This document shows positions 24,142 through 32,782 of a stretch of DNA of 64,000 nt, in pieces. Numbering within the stretch: position 1 is the first letter of the stretch; each line of letters begins with the position of its first letter. The DNA lies in NCBI RefSeq assembly GCF_003097315.1, contig NZ_QDDL01000001.1, positions 62,001-126,000 of the forward strand, read 5' to 3'. The notes under the pieces are model-generated. The model had not been told where the DNA came from. It did no database searches and worked only from the letters and a program-made list of their open reading frames with translations. Position numbers and translations under genes: made by a program. This stretch comes from Pelagibaculum spongiae (GTDB taxonomy: Bacteria; Pseudomonadota; Gammaproteobacteria; Enterobacterales; Pelagibaculaceae).

Positions 24142-24861
24142 CTACAAGGATTCTAGATAATTCGCAATCTTTTCATTGCCAAGTTTACGATAAACATGCG
24201 CAGATTTTTTTGCTAGCAAACCATAAATCAAAAAAACAGACTCATCAAACCCGTACAAATAATCAATATTTTTTTTTGCCGAGTTATAGTCACCAATATC
24301 AGCATATAAAAACACCAAATTGTAGAACACTTCAAACTCTAAATAACCATTGGACTTTAACATTTCCAAACTGCTTATTGCCGGGCGAATAAAACTATCA
24401 TCTATCAACCCTTTCAGATTTGCAGAGTACAGAACAGATATATATTTTACATACGATCTGCCGTCATCATATTCATTCCAAATTTTTTTATAACCTAATG
24501 CAACTTCTCGGTATGCTTCCCACTCTTTTGAATCAGATTCAACCAACAAACTATATTGTATATCTAAGCCCATTTTTTTTGATAAGACTCTTTTTTTTGG
24601 AAATCTTAAAAGAAACTCTTTCAAAACATTTTCAGCCAACTTATGCTGGCCTGATTCAATATAAATAGCTATAAGCTTTTCATAATAAATACTAGCATTC
24701 TTGCATTGGCTAGTACCCTCCCATTTTTGTCCAGCTTCTTCCAAAGACAACTCTTTCTTAGAATATTGTGAACGTAGACCAGCCCACTCTTCAGAACAAT
24801 CTTTTGCATAAACATTTTGAGCTAAAAATAAGCAAAGAAAACATATCAACAATCTATACAC
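24142..24861 (-). CDS. secreted TPR-like helical repeat protein
   Basis: This is about 239 residues, starting at a GTG at 24861 with GGAGG 5 bases upstream; the TTG at 24873 is less likely. A signal peptide (LLICFLCLFLAQNVYA) is followed by helical pairs of TPR type, such as YYEKLIAIYIESGQHKLAE, FYNLVFLYADIGDYNSAKK and AHVYRKLGNEKIANYLESL. There is no catalytic motif. It is an AT-rich single gene upstream of the GTTAAAT cassette and preceded by E copy 10 at 49 bases. The role is unknown; TPR proteins usually bind other proteins. Confidence 0.7.
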   Translation of the reverse strand: MYRLLICFLCLFLAQNVYAKDCSEEWAGLRSQYSKKELSLEEAGQKWEGTSQCKNASIYYEKLIAIYIESGQHKLAENVLKEFLLRFPKKRVLSKKMGLDIQYSLLVESDSKEWEAYREVALGYKKIWNEYDDGRSYVKYISVLYSANLKGLIDDSFIRPAISSLEMLKSNGYLEFEVFYNLVFLYADIGDYNSAKKNIDYLYGFDESVFLIYGLLAKKSAHVYRKLGNEKIANYLESL

Positions 24862-24909
24862 AGAAACCTCCAAGTTCTATTTTTTTCTACGAGAGAACGA
24901 ATACGAACG

Positions 24910-25038
24910 AACACTTGCCACCCACAATCGCACTTGGCCAAGAATAAGATATTTTTATAAATAGCAAACCAATACAACATCCAACCAGTTTACTCATAAA
25001 TTATTTTTTACCTTGCATAGCCATTTTTTTTGGTGGCA
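24910..25038 (-). repeat. E element copy 10
   Basis: This full copy has a right end (TGGTGGCA) that directly abuts the stop codon TAA of the 25039 gene, so the gene-element junction is exact. Confidence 0.9.
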
Positions 25039-25920
25039 TTATTTTTCTGTAAAAACCCAACCAGTAATCCGGGCGCCTGTTTCTAGATTACGCCATTCAA
25101 TTAGTGACCAATTCTTTTGTTTTTCTATAATCATCACTGTATATGAGAAATGCAAATAGCCGATTACTTCTGATTTGGTTGATGCTGAAGATCTAACATT
25201 TAGGATATCAGCTGAAACATATCTAAAAGAAGATAATAGTTGCTTATTCTCAACTTCAGAATTAACAGTCATCTTGAGTTCTTTTGTGATTACTATTTTT
25301 TCTGTTTTTATATACGAATTGATTTTATTATTCACTACTGGAGTTATCAGTGCAGCCAAAATCACCATGAGTAATGGATAAATATAACTGATGAATATTT
25401 TCTGCGTTAAAGGATCTTTTAGTAACTTAATTTCATTAGCCAACTCATTTATTGAGTTTTCTAATGAATTGGTATTTCCAAAAAATTGACTCTGAAATAT
25501 CGTTTCAGCTAACCCTTCTAATTCCGAAGCTGCTATTTGCTTAGAAGAAAGAGATACCAACCCATCAGCACTTACTTGTATGTCATCTTCTACTTCTAAC
25601 GCTATGTCTCTTATGTATTTTAGGGACATATTATGGTTTATCATTTTCTGTACTTCAGAAAATGGCTCGGATATGTGTGCAAGTGTTGCTCTAAGTTCTT
25701 TTAATGGGTCAAAAGTCAGTGAAGCCCTCAAACCCTTCATAGGGTCAGTGATGGAAGTAAGCATTTCTCGGTGCTGTTTCATAGGATCAACAAGAGAAGC
25801 CATCATTTCTCGATGTTGCTTCATAGGATCAGTAAGAGCAGCCATCATTTTTTGATGCTCAATAAGAGGATTTGAGAGTAATTCTAGCGAGTCTCGAATG
25901 TCTTTGAGTGGATCTTTCAA
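25039..25920 (-). CDS. membrane protein with N-terminal DPMKQHREM repeats and C-terminal bacterial SH3 domain
   Basis: This 293-residue protein starts at TTG with AAGGAT upstream. Residues ~15-65 hold short near-identical repeats (DPMKQHREMMASL, DPMKQHREMLTSI) and then DPLKELRATL. A hydrophobic segment (LLMVILAALITPVV, about 187-205) follows. The C-terminal ~60 residues are a bacterial SH3 domain (ADILNVRSSASTKSEVIGYL … WSLIEWR … GWVFTEK), probably outside or in the periplasm binding peptidoglycan. It is the first gene after the glyA flank in the array. It probably acts as an envelope-linked accessory protein; function is unknown. Confidence 0.75.
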   Translation of the reverse strand: MKDPLKDIRDSLELLSNPLIEHQKMMAALTDPMKQHREMMASLVDPMKQHREMLTSITDPMKGLRASLTFDPLKELRATLAHISEPFSEVQKMINHNMSLKYIRDIALEVEDDIQVSADGLVSLSSKQIAASELEGLAETIFQSQFFGNTNSLENSINELANEIKLLKDPLTQKIFISYIYPLLMVILAALITPVVNNKINSYIKTEKIVITKELKMTVNSEVENKQLLSSFRYVSADILNVRSSASTKSEVIGYLHFSYTVMIIEKQKNWSLIEWRNLETGARITGWVFTEK

Positions 25921-26279
25921 TTTAATCCTTTAAGTTTACAGGCAATTTGTGGGTTGACACTTGAGCCCTAACAGCAACCTACCCGGATCTAATTCCTTAA
26001 AGGTTGATATAAATATGAAAACAGGATTCCACTTTAAAGTTACCGAAACCCGCTAGCTAACTAGCTTTGCCCCGCTTTCACTTGAGCAAGCGAGCCTATA
26101 ATCTGAATCCGCACATGTCAATTGACTGATCTAACGGCAAAATTCCTTATAAGTAACACCCATTTCATAGTGTCTATAACCAATTGATTTTTAGCTTCTA
26201 ATTTGAGGCGATCAAACGACATATGCGGCGTTGGCTATTGATAAAAATACAGAGCAGGCCTGCTACGCCTAATCCATAA

Positions 26280-26335
26280 CCCTTAACCCTTAACCCTTAA
26301 CCCTTAACCCTTAACCCTTAACCCTTAACCCTTAA
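26280..26335. repeat. heptanucleotide (CCCTTAA)8 array
   Basis: Eight perfect CCCTTAA units form a telomere-like tandem repeat in the glyA 3' flank. The duplicated copy has two units (21624-21637). Confidence 0.95.
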
Positions 26336-26376
26336 CAACCCAGCCCAGCCCAGCACACTCAGCCCAGCACAACCAC

Positions 26377-26413
26377 AAAAAATGCCGACCAATTACACTG
26401 GCCGGCATTTTTT
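26377..26413 (-). terminator. glyA terminator
   Basis: AAAAAATGCCG(A)CC and GGCCGGCATTTTTTT form a strong intrinsic terminator about 65 bases past the glyA stop. Confidence 0.9.
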
Positions 26414-26476
26414 TGTAATGCGTTTAAACGCTGAGTATTAGCGCTCTGTTTTAACGCGCCGTGCTAATACCTGAAA

Positions 26477-27745
26477 TCAGGCATAAACCGGAAATCTGTT
26501 ACATAACTCCAGCACCTTGCCACGCACCTGCGCTTCAACTTCTGAATTACCTTCACCGTTATCCACTAGAGAATCCAATACATCACAGATCCAACCGGTT
26601 AATTGGCGACATTCTTCTTGTTTGAAACCACGGGTAGTAATTGCTGGGGTTCCCAGTCGCAAGCCCGAGGTTACAAATGGCGAGCGTGGGTCATTCGGCA
26701 CTGAGTTTTTATTCACCGTAATATTAGAGCGGCCCAGCGAGGCATCGGCATCTTTACCGGTCATGTTTTTGCTGATTAATGACACCAAAAACAAATGGTC
26801 TTTAGTTCCGCCAGACACAATGTCATAACCGCGTTGAATCATTACTTCGGCCATTGCCTGAGCGTTAACCACCACCTGCTTTTGGTAATCAACAAAATCT
26901 GGCTGCATGGCTTCTTTAAATGCGACCGCTTTTGCGGCAATCACATGCATTAAAGGGCCGCCCTGAATGCCGGGGAAAACTACAGAATTAAGTTTTTTTT
27001 GAATTTCTGGGTTTGGCTTGGCCAGAATCAAACCACCGCGTGGGCCGCGTAAGGTTTTATGGGTAGTGGTCGTGGTGACATCGGCAATATTGACCGGGCT
27101 CGGATAAATGCCTGCAGCAACTAAACCGGCAACATGCGCCATGTCGGCAAATAAATAAGCACCGACTTTATCGGCGATATCGCGGAATTTTTGCCAGTCG
27201 ATGATTTGTGAGTAGGCCGAAAAGCCCGCCACAATCATTTTTGGTTGATGCTCGACTGCCAAAGCTTCTACCTGATCATAATCGATCAAACCGGTTTCAC
27301 TGTTCAGGCCATACTGAACCGCGTTGTAGATTTTGCCGGAGAAATTTACATGGGAACCATGGGTTAAATGGCCGCCTTCAGATAAAGACATTCCCAGCAC
27401 CGTTTCGCCCGGCAGCATGAGTGCCTGATAGACCGCACCGTTAGCTTGCGAGCCAGAATGCGGTTGCACATTGGCATAGTCGGCATCAAACAGCGTTTTT
27501 GCCCGGTCGATGGCCAGTGCTTCTGCAATATCGACAAATTCACAGCCGCCGTAGTAACGTTTTCCCGGATATCCCTCGGCATATTTATTGGTCAGCACAC
27601 TACCTTGCGCTTCCATCACCCGAGGACTGGCATAGTTTTCAGAGGCGATCAGTTCAATATGCTCTTCTTGACGCCTTGCTTCCGCTTCCATCGACTGAAA
27701 CAATTCATCGTCATAACCCGCAATAGTCATTGTTTTATCAAACAT
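26477..27745 (-). CDS. glyA: serine hydroxymethyltransferase
   Basis: GlyA uses pyridoxal phosphate to interconvert serine and glycine, loading one-carbon units onto tetrahydrofolate. The sequence shows [36 protein letters not shown], the PLP-lysine motif [14 protein letters not shown] and [12 protein letters not shown]. From the ATG at 27745 the product is about 422 residues, the family length, with GGAG upstream; the in-frame ATG at 27784 would add a non-conserved 13-residue extension. It is divergent from ettA. glyA and nrdR are often adjacent in gammaproteobacteria but are here separated by the island and several other genes. Confidence 0.97.
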   Translation of the reverse strand: MFDKTMTIAGYDDELFQSMEAEARRQEEHIELIASENYASPRVMEAQGSVLTNKYAEGYPGKRYYGGCEFVDIAEALAIDRAKTLFDADYANVQPHSGSQANGAVYQALMLPGETVLGMSLSEGGHLTHGSHVNFSGKIYNAVQYGLNSETGLIDYDQVEALAVEHQPKMIVAGFSAYSQIIDWQKFRDIADKVGAYLFADMAHVAGLVAAGIYPSPVNIADVTTTTTHKTLRGPRGGLILAKPNPEIQKKLNSVVFPGIQGGPLMHVIAAKAVAFKEAMQPDFVDYQKQVVVNAQAMAEVMIQRGYDIVSGGTKDHLFLVSLISKNMTGKDADASLGRSNITVNKNSVPNDPRSPFVTSGLRLGTPAITTRGFKQEECRQLTGWICDVLDSLVDNGEGNSEVEAQVRGKVLELCNRFPVYA

Positions 27746-27902
27746 TCGCCCACTCTCCACCGGTTTGAATTTGGCCGGGATCATACGCCGTTAGTCATTA
27801 GAGCTCAATTGGTCTGACCGGGAAAATTCATTGGTCGGGAATTTCTAACAAGCGGGACACTTCTGCTAAGATGCCGCCATCTCCTGAACTATGGATTCGG
27901 TA

Positions 27903-29570
27903 ATGGCTGAATACGTTTTTACCATGCATCGAGTGGGCAAGATTGTTCCACCGAAGCGTCAAATTTTAAAAGACATCTCACTTTCCTTCTTCCCGGGCGC
28001 CAAAATTGGTGTTTTGGGCCTGAACGGTGCCGGTAAGTCGACCCTGCTGAAAATCATGGCAGGCGTTGATAAGGACTTCGAAGGTGAAGCCCGCCCACAA
28101 GCTGGCATTCGCATTGGCTATTTGTCACAGGAACCACAACTGGATCCGGCAAAAGATGTTCGCGGCAATGTTGAAGATGGCGTGCGTGAAATCAAAGACG
28201 CACTGACTCGCTTAGATCAGGTTTACACTGCCTACGCCGAGCCAGAAGCTGATTTCGATGCACTGGCCGCTGAACAAGCAGAGTTGGAAAACCTGATTAA
28301 CGCTGCTGATGGTCATAATTTGGACCGTCAGTTAGAAGTTGCCGCCGATGCACTGCGCCTGCCAGCATGGGATGCCGACGTCAGCAAGCTTTCCGGTGGT
28401 GAACGTCGCCGAGTCGCGCTGTGTCGTCTGCTGTTATCTAAGCCAGATATGTTGCTGCTTGATGAACCTACCAACCATTTGGATGCAGATTCTGTCGCTT
28501 GGTTGGAAAGATTCCTGCACGATTTCGCCGGTACCGTTGTGGCGATCACCCACGATCGTTATTTCCTTGATAACGTTGCGGGCTGGATTCTTGAATTAGA
28601 CCGTGGCCACGGCATTCCATGGGAAGGCAACTATTCCTCATGGCTGGAACAGAAATCAAACCGTCTTGCTCAAGAAGCCCGCGAAGAAGCGGCTCACTGC
28701 AAGAGCATGCAGGCGGAACTGGAATGGGTTCGTAAAGGTGCCAAGGGCCGCCAGTCCAAAGGCAAGGCTCGTTTAAATCGCTTTGAAGAATTAAGCAGCC
28801 GCGAATTCCAGAAACGTAACGAAACCAATGAGATTTACATTCCACCAGGACAGCGTCTGGGTGATAACGTAGTCGACTTGCAAAACGTCAACAAAAGTTA
28901 CGATGGCCGGGTATTGATTGACGACCTAAGCATTAGTATTCCTCGCGGCTCAGTGGTGGGGATTATCGGTGGTAACGGCGCTGGTAAATCAACACTATTT
29001 AGAATGATTTCCGGTATGGAACAGCCTGATTCTGGCTCGGTTGCCATCGGTGAAACGGTAAAAATCGCTTATGTTGAACAGCTGCGTGACGAGCTAGACG
29101 ACAAAAAGACGGTATGGGAAGCAGTGTCTGATGGCCATGACATGTTAACCATTGGCGGCTTTGAAACGTCATCGCGTGCTTATGTCAGTCGATTCAACTT
29201 CCGCGGTGGCGATCAGCAAAAGCGCGTTGGTGAATTATCGGGTGGTGAGCGCGGTCGTTTGCAATTGGCATCTACCTTGAAGCAAGGCGGCAATATGTTG
29301 CTGCTGGACGAACCTTCAAACGACTTGGATATTGAAACCTTGCGAGCACTGGAAGAAGCCATTTTGGCTTTCCCGGGCTGCGTCATGTGTATCTCCCACG
29401 ATCGCTGGTTCCTTGACCGCATCGCAACGCATATTCTGGCCTACGAAGACGACAGTCATGTTGAATTCTTCCCCGGCAACTACAGCGAATATGAAGAAGA
29501 TAGAAAGCGGCGCTTAGGTGAGAAAGCAACACAGCCACATCGTGTTAAATACAAGCGAATTGATGCTTAA
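27903..29570 (+). CDS. ettA: energy-dependent translational throttle protein EttA
   Basis: EttA is an ABC-F ATPase that binds the ribosomal E site and gates the first elongation steps according to ATP level. Two ABC cassettes are seen. Walker A motifs are GLNGAGKST and GGNGAGKST, signatures are LSGGERRRVAL and LSGGERGRLQLA, and Walker B motifs are LLLDEPTNHLD and LLLDEPSNDLD. The linker (KGAKGRQSKGKARLNRFEEL) holds the P-site tRNA interaction motif. I chose the ATG at 27903 (MAEYVFTMHRVGK), which matches the E. coli start and gives 555 residues; the ORF opens 12 bases earlier. Confidence 0.97.
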   Translation: MAEYVFTMHRVGKIVPPKRQILKDISLSFFPGAKIGVLGLNGAGKSTLLKIMAGVDKDFEGEARPQAGIRIGYLSQEPQLDPAKDVRGNVEDGVREIKDALTRLDQVYTAYAEPEADFDALAAEQAELENLINAADGHNLDRQLEVAADALRLPAWDADVSKLSGGERRRVALCRLLLSKPDMLLLDEPTNHLDADSVAWLERFLHDFAGTVVAITHDRYFLDNVAGWILELDRGHGIPWEGNYSSWLEQKSNRLAQEAREEAAHCKSMQAELEWVRKGAKGRQSKGKARLNRFEELSSREFQKRNETNEIYIPPGQRLGDNVVDLQNVNKSYDGRVLIDDLSISIPRGSVVGIIGGNGAGKSTLFRMISGMEQPDSGSVAIGETVKIAYVEQLRDELDDKKTVWEAVSDGHDMLTIGGFETSSRAYVSRFNFRGGDQQKRVGELSGGERGRLQLASTLKQGGNMLLLDEPSNDLDIETLRALEEAILAFPGCVMCISHDRWFLDRIATHILAYEDDSHVEFFPGNYSEYEEDRKRRLGEKATQPHRVKYKRIDA

Positions 29571-29666
29571 TTTGTAGGTTGGTCGCGTTGCAACGAAATC
29601 GGGCATTTTAAAACGTAACAACATTGTCTGCTTTGTTGTGAAATGCATTCTTTGCTAGAAATAGAA

Positions 29667-29700
29667 AACGCCGGACCCATAATGGGTCCGGCGTTTTTTT
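29667..29700 (+). terminator. ettA terminator
   Basis: AACGCCGGACCCAT and ATGGGTCCGGCGTT form a perfect GC-rich stem followed by T7, about 95 bases beyond the ettA stop. Confidence 0.95.
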
Positions 29701-29781
29701 ATATTCTAAGGGCGGAGTGCAAGAAAAAACACCGGCGGTAATTAGCTTTTGCTTTGAACATTAACGATCAGAGTGCGCTAC

Positions 29782-29916
29782 AAACTCACCAATGAGGACG
29801 GTACTATGGCGAAACTGGCAAAAGTTATCATTTTCGCTAAGCAGTATAATTACCCAGTGTTGAGCATTGGCGATATAGCGCAACATCGGCAATTAAATGA
29901 AAGAATCGGTAGCTAA
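29782..29916 (+). pseudogene. C-terminal relic of a monofunctional RibB
   Basis: A frame ending at 29916 encodes KLTNEDGTMAKLAKVIIFAK then YPVLSIGDIAQHRQLNERIGS. This parallels the C-terminus of stand-alone DHBP synthases such as E. coli RibB (…ELTNDDGTMARAPE…FAN…TIEDLVAYRQAHERKAS). The upstream catalytic region is absent, so this is a decayed ribB fragment. It is not derived from the resident ribBX, whose sequence differs at the end. Confidence 0.75.
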
Positions 29917-29977
29917 TTTCATTAAAATCTACGAGTAGCGCTGCTCTGATTGCCTGAAAATCCTCGCAGACCGACTT

Positions 29978-30211
29978 CTATCTTTGTATCTCTCGCCACA
30001 TATCAGCTTGATATTTAATAAGAATATTTAAACAACCTCCAGCCAAAGCTTCACTCAAGCTAACTTCTGTTTGCATTTTCGTTACAACATTCGACGAAAG
30101 TCTATGTACAGCAATGGTATAACCAATATAAAATAATCCGCAATAAGCAATCCACGGAGCAGTCTCGGGAAAGCAAGTAACAAACCCCGATAATTGCATA
30201 GGATTAAGCAC
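29978..30211 (-). CDS. doubtful small ORF
   Basis: A 77-codon frame starting with GTG has one hydrophobic stretch (WIAYCGLFYIGYTIAV) and no good ribosome binding site. It sits alone in the 0.7-kb gap between ettA and the pilin genes. It may be a small membrane protein or chance. Confidence 0.2.
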   Translation of the reverse strand: MLNPMQLSGFVTCFPETAPWIAYCGLFYIGYTIAVHRLSSNVVTKMQTEVSLSEALAGGCLNILIKYQADMWREIQR

Positions 30212-30274
30212 TTTCCAGAATTGCCTTATAACAGCTATATATTCTGGATATAAAAAGAAAACAAAGGATTTGAA

Positions 30275-30817
30275 ATGGTTAGATCATCGCTGTCTTTTTA
30301 TTACAGAGATAAAAAGCAGACTGGGGTCACACTGGTGGAACTGATGGTGACGATTGCCGTTCTATCAATATTATCAGCCATCGCTATTCCTTCCTTTAGC
30401 AGCATTCTCGATTCTTCCGCCAGTGAAGAGCAAACACGAGAACTGGTTCGCCTATTAAATTATGCACGCACTGAAGCGGTTCGACGTAATGAAGCTGTCT
30501 CAGTCCAACCTATTAGTGCCACAGCCACCAGCGCTGACTGGGAAAAAGAATTAGTGGTATTTGTAAATGATGATCGAACTGGCGCTGGCTTATATAGCAA
30601 CGGCCAAACCATTCTTCGTCAACACGCAGCCGATCGAATCTCCGATGTATCAATCACTACCAATAACAACAATTTAATTATCAGTTTTGCACCCAGTGGA
30701 ATGCTGGTAAACAGCCAACAAGCATTGGTATTCAAAGTGTGTGGTAAAGAAAAACACCGTCAACTCAACGTATCTCGTAGCGGACTAGTTAATAGCGGAA
30801 AGCTTTCCAGCTGCTAG
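30275..30817 (+). CDS. GspH/FimT-family minor pseudopilin (FimU/FimT position)
   Basis: This 180-residue pre-pilin has the prepilin peptidase site QTG-VTLVELMVTIAVLSILSAIAIPSF, where cleavage after Gly and Glu5 are expected. A FimT/GspH body follows (LVRLLNYARTEAVRRNEAVSVQ). The C-terminus contains paired Cys. It begins a co-directional minor-pilin cluster (pilV, pilW, pilX, pilY1) that primes type IV pilus assembly and is exported to the inner membrane. By order it corresponds to FimU of Pseudomonas. A purine-rich AAAGGA precedes the ATG. Confidence 0.88.
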   Translation: MVRSSLSFYYRDKKQTGVTLVELMVTIAVLSILSAIAIPSFSSILDSSASEEQTRELVRLLNYARTEAVRRNEAVSVQPISATATSADWEKELVVFVNDDRTGAGLYSNGQTILRQHAADRISDVSITTNNNNLIISFAPSGMLVNSQQALVFKVCGKEKHRQLNVSRSGLVNSGKLSSC

Positions 30818-30846
30818 ATAAACCCTATTGCCTGAAGGATTATTCG

Positions 30847-31440
30847 GTGAAACAAATTTACTCAAAACAACCGGCTGGATTTTCTCTATTAGAAGTGATG
30901 ATTACTTTGGTATTGCTTTCACTTGGGTCTTTATCTCTTGGCTATGTACAACTGGAATCAATGACTATCAGCTATCAAAGCAAGCAGTTTTCTGAAGCTG
31001 AATTATTAATGGAAGAAATTGCAAATACTTTGGTCGCCAACCGTAGCCTACTCGGCAACGATGATTTGTTTCAAAAAAAGCCAGGCGATGACTTCCCTGC
31101 TTATACCATTTTAGACGACGCTAACAACCAACCCTATAAGCAGACCTGTCACAGCGAGCCTTGTAGCAAGCTTGAATTTTCAAAAGCGTCGCTGGCAACT
31201 TGGCAAACACGGATTAAATCAAAGCTGCCAGTGACTGGCGGTATCTTAAAGGACGACACTTTTATATGCCGCGATAGCGACCCAACCGACAATATTAACT
31301 GCGATGGGTTAGGCGATAGCTTTCATATTTTTTTATCCTGGCAAGATACCTCAGCTGTAACACCTGAACTTGCTCCAGGAACAGATCCTGCTACACAAGT
31401 AAAAAATCATTTCAGCGCTCAATTGGTGCTAATCCCATGA
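30847..31440 (+). CDS. pilV: type IV pilus minor pilin PilV
   Basis: This 197-residue pre-pilin starts at GTG. The prepilin signal is PAG-FSLLEVMITLVLLSLGSLSLG, typical of PilV, followed by VQLESM and a soluble domain with several Cys. It is co-transcribed with its neighbours: 29 bases after the first pseudopilin, and its TGA overlaps the pilW ATG by 4 bases. With PilW and PilX it forms the tip-initiation complex of type IV pili together with PilY1. Confidence 0.88.
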   Translation: MKQIYSKQPAGFSLLEVMITLVLLSLGSLSLGYVQLESMTISYQSKQFSEAELLMEEIANTLVANRSLLGNDDLFQKKPGDDFPAYTILDDANNQPYKQTCHSEPCSKLEFSKASLATWQTRIKSKLPVTGGILKDDTFICRDSDPTDNINCDGLGDSFHIFLSWQDTSAVTPELAPGTDPATQVKNHFSAQLVLIP

Positions 31441-32183
31441 ACAATACAAAAGGCGTCACTCTGGTTGAGCTCATGATTGCCCTTGCACTGAGCACCATTC
31501 TCGGCATTGCATTGGTTCAGCTATATGCCAAGCAAAAAGTTACCGCAACAGAATTATCTCGCGAAAATCGATTAAATCAGGAATTACGTTTTGCTAATCA
31601 AGAGTTAAAACGCTGGCTTTCGTTAATCGGTTATTCTGCATTACCACAGAACAGTCGCGCCTTGGCATTTCCTGCATTAGCTGCCACCACGAATTGCCCT
31701 GCAATGCCCGCAGGGGTTGTTATCACCGCAGATTTAGCAAAATCCGCAGCAACACCAGGCATTTGCATTCGCTTTCAACGGACCTTCAACGAACAACGAG
31801 ATTGCTTGGGAAGCAGCATAACAACTGCCTCAGTAGTCAATCGACTATTTTTGGATCCGGCTAATTTTCAAATAAAATGCACTAGCCAAGATCAAACGGG
31901 TGTTATTGCAGAAAACATTAGTGATTTAAATTTTTTATTTTTACTATCCGACACTTCTAATAAGCATATCACTCAAAAAATATCCATTAGTAATATAGCT
32001 AGCGCCGATTACTCCCGAATTAAAGCAATCGAAATCGCATTGCTAGGACGAAGTGCTAACTCCCATCCTTCTGCACCAGATTATAATTTCCCTCCTGATA
32101 CAGAAACTAAAATCACGCCGCCTGATAAACACTACTACAGCTCAACCTCGACAACATTTAGCCTGAATAATGTCAGCTTGTGA
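31437..32183 (+). CDS. pilW: type IV pilus minor pilin PilW
   Basis: This 248-residue pre-pilin has site TKG-VTLVELMIALALSTILGIALVQLY. It is larger than PilV and PilX, as usual for PilW, with three spaced Cys and a long C-terminal domain. ATGA overlap with pilV indicates translational coupling. It belongs to the PilV-W-X-Y1-E tip complex. Confidence 0.87.
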   Translation: MNNTKGVTLVELMIALALSTILGIALVQLYAKQKVTATELSRENRLNQELRFANQELKRWLSLIGYSALPQNSRALAFPALAATTNCPAMPAGVVITADLAKSAATPGICIRFQRTFNEQRDCLGSSITTASVVNRLFLDPANFQIKCTSQDQTGVIAENISDLNFLFLLSDTSNKHITQKISISNIASADYSRIKAIEIALLGRSANSHPSAPDYNFPPDTETKITPPDKHYYSSTSTTFSLNNVSL

Positions 32184-32192
32184 TGGAAAAAA

Positions 32193-32780
32193 ATGAATAA
32201 CATAAAAAAACAACAAGGCTTCACGCTGGTTTTAGCCATGGTTCTGCTATTAGTAATTGCATTTATTATTAATGGGGTTCAGCAAGACAACCTGATCAGC
32301 AGCCGTGAAATCAGCAACATCAAAGACCAGGCCGCAGCCACTCGAGCAGCCAATGCCGCAGCTAGACAGATTGAACGCTGGCTAGAAACTACCAACACTG
32401 CTCTGACCCCGTTGAATTACACCATTGCCTCATGCCCAATTCCGTGTATCGGCATTGTTAAACCTATGGCGCGAGACATGCAAACCATCACTAATTGGGC
32501 ACAGTTTTGGGAAACCAAAGGACTGGCAATTGACCAAATGCCAGCCACTGGCGTTATTAACACTACCAATAGTTTTTCTTCCTATTCAGAATCACCCCGA
32601 TCGGTTACCGGTTACATGGGATACGATTTAGCTGATAGCCGTGGCCGCGGCGAGATTACCGACCCAGAAGAAAGAAGCCGCCACATCGGCCCGCATTATT
32701 ATCAAATAAATACAGCCAGCACTGGCAATAGCGGGCAATCATTAAGTGTTGTTCGAACCACTATGATTAAAAGGAAGTAG
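32193..32780 (+). CDS. pilX: type IV pilus assembly protein PilX
   Basis: This 195-residue protein has the PilX-type N-terminus KKQQGFTLVLAMVLLLVIAF, where the position-5 Glu of major pilins is replaced. It is followed by an ISNIKDQAAATRAANAAARQIERW helix. It lies 9 bases after pilW and 2 bases before pilY1 and acts in pilus tip assembly. Confidence 0.85.
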   Translation: MNNIKKQQGFTLVLAMVLLLVIAFIINGVQQDNLISSREISNIKDQAAATRAANAAARQIERWLETTNTALTPLNYTIASCPIPCIGIVKPMARDMQTITNWAQFWETKGLAIDQMPATGVINTTNSFSSYSESPRSVTGYMGYDLADSRGRGEITDPEERSRHIGPHYYQINTASTGNSGQSLSVVRTTMIKRK

Positions 32781-32782
32781 TC

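Larger units (their letters stand above)
25966..26479 (-). repeat. glyA 3' flank, copy 2 (original position)
   Basis: This is the region between the SH3 gene and glyA, duplicated at 21333-21775. Its left border on the minus strand reads AGGTTGCTGTTAGGG, a possible attachment site where the island begins. Confidence 0.9.

Noticed and set aside
12451-25038. CRISPR array from regularly repeated sequences
   Set aside because: The repeats are ~130 bp with gene-sized spacing, not 25-40 bp repeats with uniform spacers, and no cas genes are present.
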